A stretch of 64,000 bases of DNA. It comes from Pseudomonas haemolytica (lineage in GTDB: Bacteria > Pseudomonadota > Gammaproteobacteria > Pseudomonadales > Pseudomonadaceae). The stretch is taken from the NCBI RefSeq assembly GCF_009659625.1, contig NZ_VOIW01000004.1:186001-250000 (forward strand). The letters run 5' to 3'. The translations under genes and the position numbers were made by a program. The notes beneath the pieces are model-generated. The model was given only the letters and a program-made list of their open reading frames with translations. It had not been told where the DNA came from and did not search any database. Of the stretch, positions 10,164-19,428 are shown one piece after another (within the stretch, counting starts at the first letter, position 1; the number at the start of each line of letters is the position of its first letter).

Positions 10164-11441
10164 TCAGTGAGCGATCAATCTTTCCAAACCGTCCAAAAGG
10201 CGTTTTAACGCACCCTGGTTGGCCTGCATCACTTTCAACCCCGCCTGCGCCATCCTGTGTGCATCCTGCGGCAGCTCGAAAAGCTGCCGCACCGCTTCGG
10301 CCAAACCGTCTGCATCATCCACCTCTCGCAACGCCCCGGCGTCGCGCATCATCGCGGTGATTTCGAGAAAGTTGAACAGGTGCGGCCCCATGATCACCGG
10401 CTTACCCAGCGCCGCCGGCTCCAGCGGATTGTGCCCACCGGTCGGCACCAGGCTGCCGCCGACAAAAGCGCTGTCGGCCAAGGCGTAGAGAAACAACAAC
10501 TCGCCCATGGTGTCGCCAAGCAACACTGAGGTTTGCGCGGTAACTGGCTCGCCACTGGAGCGACGTACCGTGGCAAAGCCCTGCTGCACGCAACGCTCAA
10601 ACGTCGGGCCGAAGCGTTCCTGGTGGCGTGGCACCAAAATCAGCAAGGCGTTGGGGTAGCTGGCGAGCAATTGGCGATGGGCCGCAAGCACCACTTCATC
10701 TTCGCCTTCGTGGGTACTGGCCGCGATCCACACTGGCCGCTCGCTGGCGCCCCATTGTTCGCGCAAGGCGGCGGCGCGCTCCGGCAGTTGCGGATCGATG
10801 GTCAGGTCGAACTTGATCGAGCCGGTAACCTCCACGGTTTCAGGGCGCGCGCCCAGGCTGCGAAAACGCTCGGCCTCGGTTTCAGTCTGCACAGCGAACA
10901 GACTCATTTGCGAGAGCATGGGCGCCGTCAACTTGGCGAAACGTGCATAACCCTTGGCCGAACGCGCCGACAACCGTGCATTGGCCAGCGCCACCGGGAT
11001 GCCGCGCCGGGCGCAGGCATGGATATGGTTGGGCCACAGCTCGGTTTCCATGATCACTGCCAGCTTGGGCTGCACACGGTCGAGAAAACGCTTGGCGGCG
11101 CAGGGCAAATCGTACGGCAGGTAGCAGTGCTGGATGCGCGGTTCGTTGGCGAACAGCGCCTGGATACGCTCCGAACCGGTGGGCGTCATGCAGGTGACGG
11201 TGATCGGCAGCTGTGGATAACGTTCCAGCAAACCGCGAATCATCGGCGCGGCAGCAATGCTTTCGCCCACCGACACGGCATGCACCCAAATGCCGCCGGG
11301 GCGCATCTGCGGCAGGCCATAGGAAAACCGCTCGCCAACACGCGTTGCATAGGCCGGCGCCTTGCGCGCACGCAACCACAGACGTAAGGCCACCAACGGC
11401 AGCGCCAGGTAAAACAGACAGCTGTAGAGAGTTCTATTCAT
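10164..11441 (-). CDS. waaA: 3-deoxy-D-manno-octulosonic acid transferase
   Basis: WaaA (KdtA) transfers Kdo from CMP-Kdo onto lipid IVA at the inner face of the cytoplasmic membrane, the first step of core synthesis. The 425-residue protein starts at MNRTLYSCLFYLALPLVAL, a single membrane anchor. The GT-B fold follows, with the N-lobe GGIWVHAVSVGE (catalytic Glu of the HAVSVGE motif) and MTPTGSERI, and the C-lobe GGSLVPTGGHNPLEP donor-binding motif. An in-frame upstream start is possible, but this ATG matches the family N-terminus. Gene order waaA-LysR-emrE matches PA4988-PA4990. Confidence 0.96.
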   Translation of the reverse strand: MNRTLYSCLFYLALPLVALRLWLRARKAPAYATRVGERFSYGLPQMRPGGIWVHAVSVGESIAAAPMIRGLLERYPQLPITVTCMTPTGSERIQALFANEPRIQHCYLPYDLPCAAKRFLDRVQPKLAVIMETELWPNHIHACARRGIPVALANARLSARSAKGYARFAKLTAPMLSQMSLFAVQTETEAERFRSLGARPETVEVTGSIKFDLTIDPQLPERAAALREQWGASERPVWIAASTHEGEDEVVLAAHRQLLASYPNALLILVPRHQERFGPTFERCVQQGFATVRRSSGEPVTAQTSVLLGDTMGELLFLYALADSAFVGGSLVPTGGHNPLEPAALGKPVIMGPHLFNFLEITAMMRDAGALREVDDADGLAEAVRQLFELPQDAHRMAQAGLKVMQANQGALKRLLDGLERLIAH

Positions 11442-11464
11442 GGCGGCGGAGTTTATCGGCTTTT

Positions 11465-12355
11465 TCAGTCGATCGCCTGCAAGCACTCGGCAAAACGTTT
11501 GGCCAGGAAACGGGCGGCGGGCCCAAGGTGTTCATCGCGGCGCCATACCAACTCCACCACCAGCGCCGGCGGCGTCCATTCGCTGGCCAATTCGACCATC
11601 TGTTGTTGGTAGGTCGGGTATTGCACGATATGCCGAGGCAACCAGGCCCAGCCCAGGCCGCTCATCAACCATTCGGCCAATACATAGAAGCTGTCGGCGC
11701 GCCACACCAGTGGGCTGGCCGCTTCGCTGCCGGGGTAGACGCTGGTCTGGGTCGACATCAGCAACTGCCGATACTGGGCCAAATGTTGGCACGTCACGTA
11801 CTGCTCCTTGGCCAGCGGGTGATTCACGCCGCACACCGTGACCATTTCCACACTGCCCACCACCCGCCGCTCCAGAGCCTCGGGGATTTGATCGTGGTAG
11901 AACAACAGCCCCAAGTCTGCCTTGCGCTCCACCAGCTTGCGCGCTACATCGCCCTGGGCGGCGCTGGACAGCTGCACTTCCAGCAGCGGGTATTGCACCG
12001 CCAGCACCTCGAGGCTATCGAGCACCGGCTGGAACAACATCGCTTCATCCTGGGCCAGGCGCAGGCAGGCTTCCTCGCCGCGGGTCAACGACAGCGCCCG
12101 GCCGTTGAGCCGCTCGCACTGGCGCAGCACTTCACGCGCTTCCTCCAGTAACACGCTGCCAGCCTCGGTCAAACTCGGCTGGCGGCCGCTGCTACGCTCA
12201 AACAGGCTTACGCCCAAGTCCGCTTCCAGCAAGGCGATTGCATTGCTGATCGCAGATTGTGCCTTGCGCTGACCGCGGGCTACGGCCGAAAACGAACGCT
12301 GCTCGGCGACGCTGACAAACAGGCGCATCTGTTCCAGGTTCCACTGCACGCTCAT
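11465..12355 (-). CDS. LysR-family transcriptional regulator
   Basis: A 296-residue LysR-type regulator. Residues 1-60 form the winged helix-turn-helix (MRLFVSVAEQRSFSAVARGQ, then AQSAISNAIALLEADLGVSL), and the rest is a periplasmic-binding-like effector domain. It is divergent from emrE across about 100 bp, the classical layout for a LysR protein controlling its neighbour and itself, so emrE is the best candidate target. The effector is unknown. It ends 23 bp before waaA on the same strand. Confidence 0.92.
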   Translation of the reverse strand: MSVQWNLEQMRLFVSVAEQRSFSAVARGQRKAQSAISNAIALLEADLGVSLFERSSGRQPSLTEAGSVLLEEAREVLRQCERLNGRALSLTRGEEACLRLAQDEAMLFQPVLDSLEVLAVQYPLLEVQLSSAAQGDVARKLVERKADLGLLFYHDQIPEALERRVVGSVEMVTVCGVNHPLAKEQYVTCQHLAQYRQLLMSTQTSVYPGSEAASPLVWRADSFYVLAEWLMSGLGWAWLPRHIVQYPTYQQQMVELASEWTPPALVVELVWRRDEHLGPAARFLAKRFAECLQAID

Positions 12356-12458
12356 GGCTCAACCTATCTCCATTACAGATAGGTAATGACTTTACCCCAT
12401 CTGGCAAACGACTAGAATGCCGACCTTATCGAGCACCTAACACACCGAGGATTACCCC

Positions 12459-12794
12459 ATGAATGCCGCCTATATTTACCTGGCCATTGCCATTTGCTCG
12501 GAAGTGGTCGCGACCGTCTCCATGAAAGCGGTCAAGGGCTTGAGCACACCGATCCCGCTACTGCTGATGATAGTGGGTTATGGCGTAGCGTTCTGGATGC
12601 TTACCCTGGTGGTGCGCACCGTGCCGGTGGGCGTGGCCTACGCGGTCTGGGCAGGGCTGGGGATTGTGATGGTCAGTGTTGCAGCGCTGTTCATCTACGG
12701 GCAAAAGCTGGATGTACCGGCGATGCTGGGCATGGCCCTGATTGTGCTGGGCGTGGTGGTGATTCAGCTGTTCTCGAAAACCGTCGGGCACTGA
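12459..12794 (+). CDS. emrE: SMR-family multidrug efflux protein EmrE
   Basis: A 111-residue, four-helix proton-coupled exporter of the small multidrug resistance family, which works as an antiparallel dimer on quaternary ammonium and similar cations. Glu15 in AIAICSEVVATVSMKA is the counterpart of the essential Glu14 of E. coli EmrE. The GVAYAVWAGLGIV segment of helix 3 and the LGVVVIQLFSK ending also match. The length, Glu position and orthologous place (PA4990) favour a drug exporter over a guanidinium exporter. A LysR gene is divergent upstream. Confidence 0.93.
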   Translation: MNAAYIYLAIAICSEVVATVSMKAVKGLSTPIPLLLMIVGYGVAFWMLTLVVRTVPVGVAYAVWAGLGIVMVSVAALFIYGQKLDVPAMLGMALIVLGVVVIQLFSKTVGH

Positions 12795-12849
12795 CCGCTC
12801 CTCAACAGCCTGTATACTGCGCCTCTTGTCTTGAACACTGAGGTCGCCG

Positions 12850-14025
12850 ATGCCATCCGTTATTTCCACCGACGTTCTGATTGTCGGCGCCGGGGTTGCC
12901 GGCCTCTGGCTCAATGCGCGCCTGCGCCGCCAGGGGTTTGCCACGGTGCTGGTGGAAAGCGCCACCCTGGGCGGCGGGCAAAGTGTGAAGTCCCAGGGGA
13001 TCATTCACGGCGGTGCGAAATACGCCCTGCATGGCGCCCTCACCGGCGCCTCCGAAGCCATTGCCGACATGCCGCGCCGCTGGCGTGAAGCCCTCACAGG
13101 CAGCGGCGAGTTGGACCTGTCCGGCGTACGCCTGCTGTCCCAAGCCCATTACCTGTGGTCGCCGGGCACTCTCGCCGGCAACCTCACCAGCTTCTTCGCC
13201 AGCAAGGCCGTGCGTGGCCGCGTCGATCAGGTCAAGGGCGACGAGCTTCCTCCTGCCCTGCAAGACCGCCGCTTCAAGGGCAAGGTCTATCGCCTGGCGG
13301 AATTGGTGGTAGACGTGCCGAGCCTGATCGAACGCCTGGCGCAATTAGCGGGTGACGGCTTGCTCGCTGGCCAGCATATCGAACCGCTACGAGACGGTGA
13401 CACGCTGGTGGGCTTGAAGGTCGATGGCCGTGAAATTCGGGCCCAGCGCATTGTATTGAGCGCCGGCGCTGGCACCGCTGACTTGCTCACGGCCCTGGGC
13501 CTGAGCCAGCCGGCCATGCAAACTCGCCCGCTGCACATGATCATCGCCAAAGGCCCGGGCCTCAAGCCGCTGTACGCCCATTGCCTGGGTGGCGGTACCA
13601 AGCCGCGCATCACCGTGACCACCCACCCGGCTGCCGACGGCAATTGGGTGTGGTACATGGGCGGCGATATCGCCGAGGCGGATGGCGTAGCGCGCACACC
13701 TGAAGAACAAATTGCCACCGCCCAGAAAGAGCTGGCGCAACTGCTGCCCTGGATCGACATGAGCCAGACCCAGTGGGCTACCCTGCGGGTGGATCGCGCC
13801 GAGCCGCTGCAATCGGGGCTGACGCGTCCCGACAACGCCTTCCTCGCCGAAGACGGCCGCCTGTTGGTGGGTTGGCCGACCAAACTGGCCCTGGCGCCGG
13901 ACTTCGCCGACCGTGTACTCAACGCCCTCGAGCGCGACGGCATCCGCCCCAGCGCCAGCGCCCCACTGCCCGACCTGCCAAAACCAGCTATCGGCCAACC
14001 TGCCTGGGAGCATTTGTTGCCATGA
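12850..14025 (+). CDS. FAD-dependent oxidoreductase (DAO family)
   Basis: A 391-residue flavoprotein of the D-amino-acid oxidase superfamily. The dinucleotide-binding motif VLIVGAGVAGLWLNARL opens the protein, an Arg/Ser-rich SQGIIHGGAKYAL segment follows, and a second FAD contact is IVLSAGAGT near residue 205. The substrate is not recognisable; relatives oxidise amines, glycine or 2-hydroxyacids. Its TGA overlaps the ATG of the aldo-keto reductase by 4 nt (ATGA), so the two are translationally coupled and may act in sequence. The order matches PA4991-PA4992. Confidence 0.88.
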   Translation: MPSVISTDVLIVGAGVAGLWLNARLRRQGFATVLVESATLGGGQSVKSQGIIHGGAKYALHGALTGASEAIADMPRRWREALTGSGELDLSGVRLLSQAHYLWSPGTLAGNLTSFFASKAVRGRVDQVKGDELPPALQDRRFKGKVYRLAELVVDVPSLIERLAQLAGDGLLAGQHIEPLRDGDTLVGLKVDGREIRAQRIVLSAGAGTADLLTALGLSQPAMQTRPLHMIIAKGPGLKPLYAHCLGGGTKPRITVTTHPAADGNWVWYMGGDIAEADGVARTPEEQIATAQKELAQLLPWIDMSQTQWATLRVDRAEPLQSGLTRPDNAFLAEDGRLLVGWPTKLALAPDFADRVLNALERDGIRPSASAPLPDLPKPAIGQPAWEHLLP

Positions 14026-14834
14026 GCCTGCCAACCCTGCACGACTTGCATCGCCCACTGGGCAGCACTGGCCTGCTGGTATCACCGCTGGGCCTGGGCA
14101 CCGTCAAGCTGGGCCGCGACCAGGGGGTGAAATACCCCAACGGCTTTCAGATCCCTGGCGACGACGAGGCGCGGATGCTGTTGCGCCAGGCGCGCGAGCT
14201 GGGCATCAACCTGATCGACACCGCGCCGGCCTATGGCATGAGCGAAGAGCGCCTGGGCCCACTGCTGCGTGACCAACGCAAGGACTGGGTGATCGTCAGC
14301 AAAGTCGGCGAAGAGTTTGTTAACGGCGTATCTCATCACGATTTCAGCGCAGCCCATACGCGGATGTCGATCGAACGCAGCCTGAAACGCCTTGAAACGG
14401 ACTTTATCGATCTGGTGCTGGTGCATTCCGACGGCAACGACTTGCATATCCTCAATGATTGCGAGGTTTACCAGACCCTGGCGGAGCTGAAGCAAGAAGG
14501 CAAGATTCGCGGTTTCGGCTTCTCCGGCAAAACCGTGGAAGGCGGCGTAAAGGCGTTGGAACAGGGTGACTGCGCGATGGTCACCTACAACCTCAACGAA
14601 CAGGCTGAGAAAGCCGTGATCGATTATGCGGCAGCCCATGGCAAGGGCATCCTGGTGAAAAAAGCCCTGGCCAGCGGCCACGTGTGCCTGGAGCCAGGAA
14701 TGGATCCAATTCATGCCAGTTTCATGTTGTTGTTTGCGCAAACGGGCGTCGCCAGTGCTATTGTCGGGACCATTAATCCGCTGCACCTGGCCCATAACGT
14801 GGCGACCGCTGCCCGGGTCATCCGTCAACTCTGA
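14022..14834 (+). CDS. Aldo/keto reductase
   Basis: A 270-residue NADPH-dependent aldo/keto reductase with a TIM-barrel fold. The N-terminal LGLGTVKLGRD, the catalytic-region ELGINLIDTAPAYGMSEERLG (Asp, Tyr), the Lys-containing VIVSKVG and a C-terminal cofactor segment (ASAIVGTINPLHLAHNV) are all visible. The true start is the ATG overlapping the upstream stop codon; a longer in-frame extension back to 13773 overlaps the FAD gene and is not credible. The physiological carbonyl substrate is unknown. Confidence 0.9.
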   Translation: MSLPTLHDLHRPLGSTGLLVSPLGLGTVKLGRDQGVKYPNGFQIPGDDEARMLLRQARELGINLIDTAPAYGMSEERLGPLLRDQRKDWVIVSKVGEEFVNGVSHHDFSAAHTRMSIERSLKRLETDFIDLVLVHSDGNDLHILNDCEVYQTLAELKQEGKIRGFGFSGKTVEGGVKALEQGDCAMVTYNLNEQAEKAVIDYAAAHGKGILVKKALASGHVCLEPGMDPIHASFMLLFAQTGVASAIVGTINPLHLAHNVATAARVIRQL

Positions 14835-14875
14835 TGCCGCCGACGCGGCCGACCCCGTCGCAAGAAGGAGCCGAC

Positions 14876-15835
14876 ATGTCGCGCACGCTGATTCGAAAAA
14901 ACCCGAGTAACTTCAAGACACTACCGTTGCACGTCGAAGCCACGCCCGAGGGCCTGAGCTACCAGAGCGTCGGCATGCCGCTCAACTTCGCCCAGACCCT
15001 GCAACGGCGCAAGCCGGTAGAAGTGCCAGACGCCGAACGCTTCGCCTTGGAGCTGGCGAACCTCGGCGTCTCGGTGCGCCTGACCCTGCACTGGCAAAAC
15101 AAGGATTACTGGGTACTGGTGCGCCAACGCCGCCAGGACCGCGGCGATGTGGTGCTCAAGCTGATCTCAGGCTACGTACCGGCCCATGAGCTGAACCTGC
15201 CACTGCACACCGCCATCCAGGAAATTGCCGAGGAATGCCTGCTCGAAACCCCGGAAGGCTGGCTCGGCGGGCGCTTCAACGACACTTGGCTGCCTGCCCC
15301 CTACTCCTCCGCCCTGCATTACCGCGAAGCCCTGCCATTTCGCCTGAGCCCTTTGTCTGGCGCAGCTCGCCCGGTGCGCTGCGCCACTACCCAACTAATC
15401 GAGCGCCCGCGGGCCTATGTGCACCTGCCAACGGCGTCGCTGCAATTGATTTATGACCTGCGCCTGGAAGTGCCGAAGGAAGCCAAGTCCTTGAGCCTGT
15501 TCCATGTGGACGAACGCCTGGAGGGTGACCAACTGGTAGCGCGCCTGGATCGCCAGCGGCCGGACCTGTACCTGATGCCGTTGAAAGACGGAGAGCCACT
15601 CGCCGAGTTGTATACCGTCAAGAAAGACCAGCTGTACCCGGCCAGCACACGCGGTTTGTACCTGGCGGAAAGCTTTGCCCAGCAAGAAGGCTGGCTGGTG
15701 CGCGATGAGCGGATTCGCTGGAAGGACTGGCTCAGGCAACAGGGCCTGGCAGAGCCGGAAAAGGACTCGAAACTCAAGCGTTTGACCGGCAAGGCGCGGC
15801 AGATGCTGCGCAAGATCGTGCCGAAAAAGAGTTAG
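14876..15835 (+). CDS. Conserved protein of unknown function (PA4993-like)
   Basis: A 319-residue soluble protein without a signal peptide or membrane helix. I do not recognise a catalytic motif. A central stretch (LPLHTAIQEIAEECLLETPEGWLGG, residues about 105-130) resembles a Nudix helix with its EECLLE pattern, but the full GX5EX7REUXEEXGU spacing is absent. It ends in a basic tail (KARQMLRKIVPKKS). I chose ATG 14876 because GAAGGAG lies five bases upstream; an ATG at 14834 overlaps the previous stop codon (TGATG) and is possible. It closes a three-gene operon with the FAD oxidoreductase and the aldo-keto reductase. Confidence 0.75.
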   Translation: MSRTLIRKNPSNFKTLPLHVEATPEGLSYQSVGMPLNFAQTLQRRKPVEVPDAERFALELANLGVSVRLTLHWQNKDYWVLVRQRRQDRGDVVLKLISGYVPAHELNLPLHTAIQEIAEECLLETPEGWLGGRFNDTWLPAPYSSALHYREALPFRLSPLSGAARPVRCATTQLIERPRAYVHLPTASLQLIYDLRLEVPKEAKSLSLFHVDERLEGDQLVARLDRQRPDLYLMPLKDGEPLAELYTVKKDQLYPASTRGLYLAESFAQQEGWLVRDERIRWKDWLRQQGLAEPEKDSKLKRLTGKARQMLRKIVPKKS

Positions 15836-15854
15836 GGGCGAGCAGCCTCGCCCC
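15835..15854. terminator. Short hairpin between convergent genes
   Basis: GGGGCGAG, a four-base loop and CTCGCCCC form an 8-bp perfect stem right after the stop codon of the PA4993-like gene and before the end of hldE. There is no clear uridine tract on either side, so terminator activity is uncertain. Confidence 0.4.
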
Positions 15855-15868
15855 GGCTGTCGCGCGTA

Positions 15869-17290
15869 TTAGTTGTTGCGGATTTTTTCGACGATAGCCG
15901 TGGTAGAACTGTTTTCAACCAGCCCCAGCACTTTGACCGTACCGCCGTAGGCACTGACGATATCCGCACCGACCACCTGGTCGACACTATAGTCACCGCC
16001 CTTGACCAGCACGTCTGGCTTGACCTGGGCCAGCAGGTTTTCCGGAGTGCCCTCAGAGAAGCTGATCACCCAGTCCACTGCGCCCAGCCCCGCCAGCACC
16101 GCCATGCGCCGGTCGACACTGTTGATCGGACGGCCCGGGCCTTTCAAGCGACTGACCGAAGCATCATCGTTGACCGCGACGATCAAGCGATCGCCTTGGG
16201 CACTCGCCTGCTCCAGGTAAGTCACATGACCGGCGTGCAGGATGTCAAAGCAGCCGTTGGTAAACACAATGCTTTCGTTATGGGCACGGGCGTCGTCAAT
16301 CGCCAGCAGCAATTGCTCCAGGCCCAGCACGCCGCGCTCCGAACCTTCGGAGCGCTGGATCGCACGGCGCAATTCCGGTGCGCTGATCGCCGCGGTACCC
16401 AGCTTGCCCACCACAATACCCGCCGCCAGGTTGGCCAAGGCCACGGCGTGGGGCAGTTCCTCGCCGGCCGCGATAGACGCCGCCAGGGTGGAAATCACTG
16501 TGTCGCCGGCACCGGTAACGTCAAACACTTCACGGGCACGCGCCGGCAGGTGCATCGCCGGATGGTCCGGGCGCAACAGGGTCATGCCGTGTTCACCACG
16601 GGTCACCAGCAAGGCGCCCAGGTCAAGTTCGGTCATCAATGCGGCCCCCTTGCTCACCAGCTCGTGCTCATCGGCGCAACCGCCAACGATGGTTTCGAAC
16701 TCGCTGAGGTTCGGCGTCAGTAGGCTGGCGCCTCGATACACCGAGAAGTCCTTGCCCTTGGGGTCGGCCAGTACCGGAATGTTGCGAGCCTTGGCGGCCT
16801 GGATCAGAACCTGATGATTCTGCAAGGCGCCTTTGCCGTAGTCGGACAACACCAGCACTTTGATACCTTCAAGCAACGCGTCGACCTGGTTGCCGAGGGC
16901 CAGGGCGTCGGTGGCGAACGGTTCTTCGAAATCGATACGCAGCAACTGCTGGTGACGGCTCATGACCCGTAGCTTGACGATAGTCGGCTGATGGGCGATG
17001 CGCTGGAACAGTGCGCGCACGCCGGCACCCTGCAGGCTGTTGGCCAGGCTGTCGGCAGCTTCGTCGTCGCCGGTCACACCCACCAGGGAGGCCGGGGCGC
17101 CGAGGGCGGCAATATTGAGGGCGACGTTGGCAGCGCCACCTGGGCGGTCTTCGATTTGCTCGACCTTGACTACCGGTACCGGCGCCTCAGGGGAAATCCG
17201 TGAGGTACCGCCATGCCAGTAACGGTCGAGCATGACATCGCCGACCACCAAGACAGCGGCTTGATTGAATCGCGGCATGGACAACTTCAT
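15869..17290 (-). CDS. hldE: Bifunctional heptose 7-phosphate kinase / 1-phosphate adenylyltransferase
   Basis: HldE (RfaE) makes ADP-heptose for the LPS inner core. The 473-residue protein has an N-terminal ribokinase-like kinase (VVGDVMLDRYWHG; ATP and anion motif FDVTGAGDTVIS near residue 265) and a C-terminal cytidylyltransferase-like domain whose TNGCFDILHAGHVTYL carries the HxGH nucleotide-binding signature. The start at MKLSMPRFNQ matches the family; the longer frame back to 17386 is rejected. It lies downstream of msbA on the same strand with a REPIN between them, as in PA4996-PA4997. Confidence 0.97.
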   Translation of the reverse strand: MKLSMPRFNQAAVLVVGDVMLDRYWHGGTSRISPEAPVPVVKVEQIEDRPGGAANVALNIAALGAPASLVGVTGDDEAADSLANSLQGAGVRALFQRIAHQPTIVKLRVMSRHQQLLRIDFEEPFATDALALGNQVDALLEGIKVLVLSDYGKGALQNHQVLIQAAKARNIPVLADPKGKDFSVYRGASLLTPNLSEFETIVGGCADEHELVSKGAALMTELDLGALLVTRGEHGMTLLRPDHPAMHLPARAREVFDVTGAGDTVISTLAASIAAGEELPHAVALANLAAGIVVGKLGTAAISAPELRRAIQRSEGSERGVLGLEQLLLAIDDARAHNESIVFTNGCFDILHAGHVTYLEQASAQGDRLIVAVNDDASVSRLKGPGRPINSVDRRMAVLAGLGAVDWVISFSEGTPENLLAQVKPDVLVKGGDYSVDQVVGADIVSAYGGTVKVLGLVENSSTTAIVEKIRNN

Positions 17291-17388
17291 GGAGCAACCC
17301 ACATACAAAATGAACAGGGGCGCGATATTAGCACAGGGTTTGCGATGGCTTGCGACTGGCGCGACGCTGAATCCATTGCAGGGCAAAT

Positions 17389-17476
17389 GTGGGAGGGGGC
17401 TTGCCCCCGATGGCGGTGGGTCAGCCGCATTTCTGCAAGCTGACCCTTCGCTATCAGGGGCAAGCCCCCTCCCACA
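17389..17476. repeat. REPIN-type palindrome
   Basis: The arms TGTGGGAGGGGGCTTGCCCC (17389-17408) and GGGGCAAGCCCCCTCCCACA (17457-17476) are exact complements. The element sits between msbA and hldE, two genes on the same strand. Confidence 0.9.
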
Positions 17477-17500
17477 ATAGCCCGGTGCGCACCTGTCAGA

Positions 17501-19306
17501 TCAGGTGATATCCGCTGGCACCGGTGCGTCCAGGCCCATGGCATGCAGGCGAGCGTAATAGCCGTTCTGCGCCAACAACTCGCCGTGGGTACCGCGCTCG
17601 ACAATCCGCCCGTCATCCATCACAAGAATCAGGTCAGCCTTCTCGATGGTCGACAAACGGTGCGCGATCACCAGGGTCGTACGGCCTTGCATGACCTTGT
17701 CCAGGGCCGCCTGGATATGCCGCTCGGACTCGGTGTCGAGGGCCGAGGTGGCCTCGTCGAGAATCAGCAGCGGCGCATTCTTGAGCAATGCACGGGCAAT
17801 CGCCAGGCGCTGGCGCTGGCCGCCGGACAACAGCACACCATTCTCGCCGACCTGGGTATCGAAGCCCTTGGGCAACTGGTCGATGAAGTCCTTGGCATTG
17901 GCATCTGCCGCCGCCGCTTCAACGTCGGCGCGAGGCGCACCAGCCAGGTCGCCGTAGGCAATGTTGTTGGTCACGGTGTCGCTGAACAGGGTCACGTGCT
18001 GGGTGACCTGGGCAATGTGCTTGCGCAGGTTGAGCAGCTTGTAGTCTTCGATCTCTACACCATCGAGCAGGATTTCACCGCTTTCATGGTGGTAGAAACG
18101 CGGGATCAGGCTGGCCAGGGTCGACTTGCCGCTGCCTGAACGGCCCACCAGGGCGATCATCTGCCCAGGCTCGGCAGTGAAGCTGATGTCCTTGAGCACA
18201 TGGCGTTCGGTGCCTGGGTAGGTGAAGTTCAGATTGCGCACTTCCAGGCGGCCATTGACCTTGTCGCGCTCGATGGTGCCGTGGTCGACCTCAACGTCTT
18301 CGTCCAACTGCTCAAAGATGCTTTCTGCGCCCGCAACACCTTTCTGGATGGTCGAACTGACCTCCGAGAGCTGACGGATCGGCTTGGGCAACAAGCCGGC
18401 CAGGGTGATGTAGGCCACCATGTCACCCGCCGAGGCGTCGCCACGCAGGTACAGGACCAGGAACATCAGCACCGCCATGGCGGAGTAGATCACCAATTGC
18501 AGCGCCGGGGTGTAGATCGCCCCGGTGCGGGTCATGCGCAGTTGCTTGTTGGTGTTGCTCTGGCTGGCCTTGAGAAAACGCTTCTCTTCGTAGACTTCGC
18601 CACCAAAGCTGCGCACTACGCGGTAGCCCTGGATGGTTTCCGAAGCCACGTGGGTCACGTCGCCCATGGCCACCTGGATCTTCTTGCTCTGCTTGCGGAA
18701 TTTCTTGCTGGCGGTGCTGACCATTACCGCAATCAACGGCAGGATCGCGATCATCACCAGCGTCAGGCGCCAGTTCATGTACAGCAGGGAGGCAAACAGG
18801 AAGATCACCGTCATGCCTTCGCGGATCACTACCTTGATCGCATCGGTTGCCGCCCCCGTGACCATGGTCACGTTGAAGGTGATACGGGAAATCAGGTGCC
18901 CGGAGTTGTGATTGTCGAAGTAACGGTTGGGCAGCGTCAGCAAGTTGTTGAACAACTGTACCCGCAGGTCATGGACCAGGCCCAGGGAGACCTTGGCCAA
19001 CAGGTAGTTGCCCAGGAACGAACCCAAGCCCTGCCAGGCCGCGATCAGGATGATCAGCAGCGGTACGGCCTGCAGCAGTTGCAGGTCGCGCAAAACCGGC
19101 ACGGTCGGGAACAGCACGGCTTCCGGGTTGGAAAGGCCGTCGACAAAGTACTTGAGGATGTAACCCAGCATCGGCTGGGTCGACGCGAAAATCAGAAATC
19201 CGAGAATACTCAATGCGAACAAGCCCATATAGGGCTTAACGTAACTGAGCAGACGGAAGTATATTTTCAAGCTCGAAGGGCTTGCGCTCGGACTGGAGTC
19301 GGTCAT
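17501..19306 (-). CDS. msbA: Lipid A-core flippase MsbA
   Basis: MsbA is a homodimeric ABC transporter that flips lipid A-core across the inner membrane. The 601-residue protein combines six membrane helices (first at LLSYVKPYMGLFALSILGFL) with an ABC domain containing Walker A GRSGSGKST, the signature LSGGQRQR and Walker B LLILDEATSALD followed by a His switch (IAHRLS). The start MTDSSPSASP gives the family length. It is divergent from the O-antigen ligase gene and followed by hldE. Confidence 0.97.
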   Translation of the reverse strand: MTDSSPSASPSSLKIYFRLLSYVKPYMGLFALSILGFLIFASTQPMLGYILKYFVDGLSNPEAVLFPTVPVLRDLQLLQAVPLLIILIAAWQGLGSFLGNYLLAKVSLGLVHDLRVQLFNNLLTLPNRYFDNHNSGHLISRITFNVTMVTGAATDAIKVVIREGMTVIFLFASLLYMNWRLTLVMIAILPLIAVMVSTASKKFRKQSKKIQVAMGDVTHVASETIQGYRVVRSFGGEVYEEKRFLKASQSNTNKQLRMTRTGAIYTPALQLVIYSAMAVLMFLVLYLRGDASAGDMVAYITLAGLLPKPIRQLSEVSSTIQKGVAGAESIFEQLDEDVEVDHGTIERDKVNGRLEVRNLNFTYPGTERHVLKDISFTAEPGQMIALVGRSGSGKSTLASLIPRFYHHESGEILLDGVEIEDYKLLNLRKHIAQVTQHVTLFSDTVTNNIAYGDLAGAPRADVEAAAADANAKDFIDQLPKGFDTQVGENGVLLSGGQRQRLAIARALLKNAPLLILDEATSALDTESERHIQAALDKVMQGRTTLVIAHRLSTIEKADLILVMDDGRIVERGTHGELLAQNGYYARLHAMGLDAPVPADIT

Positions 19307-19428
19307 ATCACGCGGCGTTTTGAAAAAGGAGGCTGACTTTAGCACAGCTTCTCTGTTGTACTTGCACCCGGTGTAGCCCGCGGCCCGGTTGGATCCCACG
19401 GGCGACATTACATAGCCACTAGCTTAAG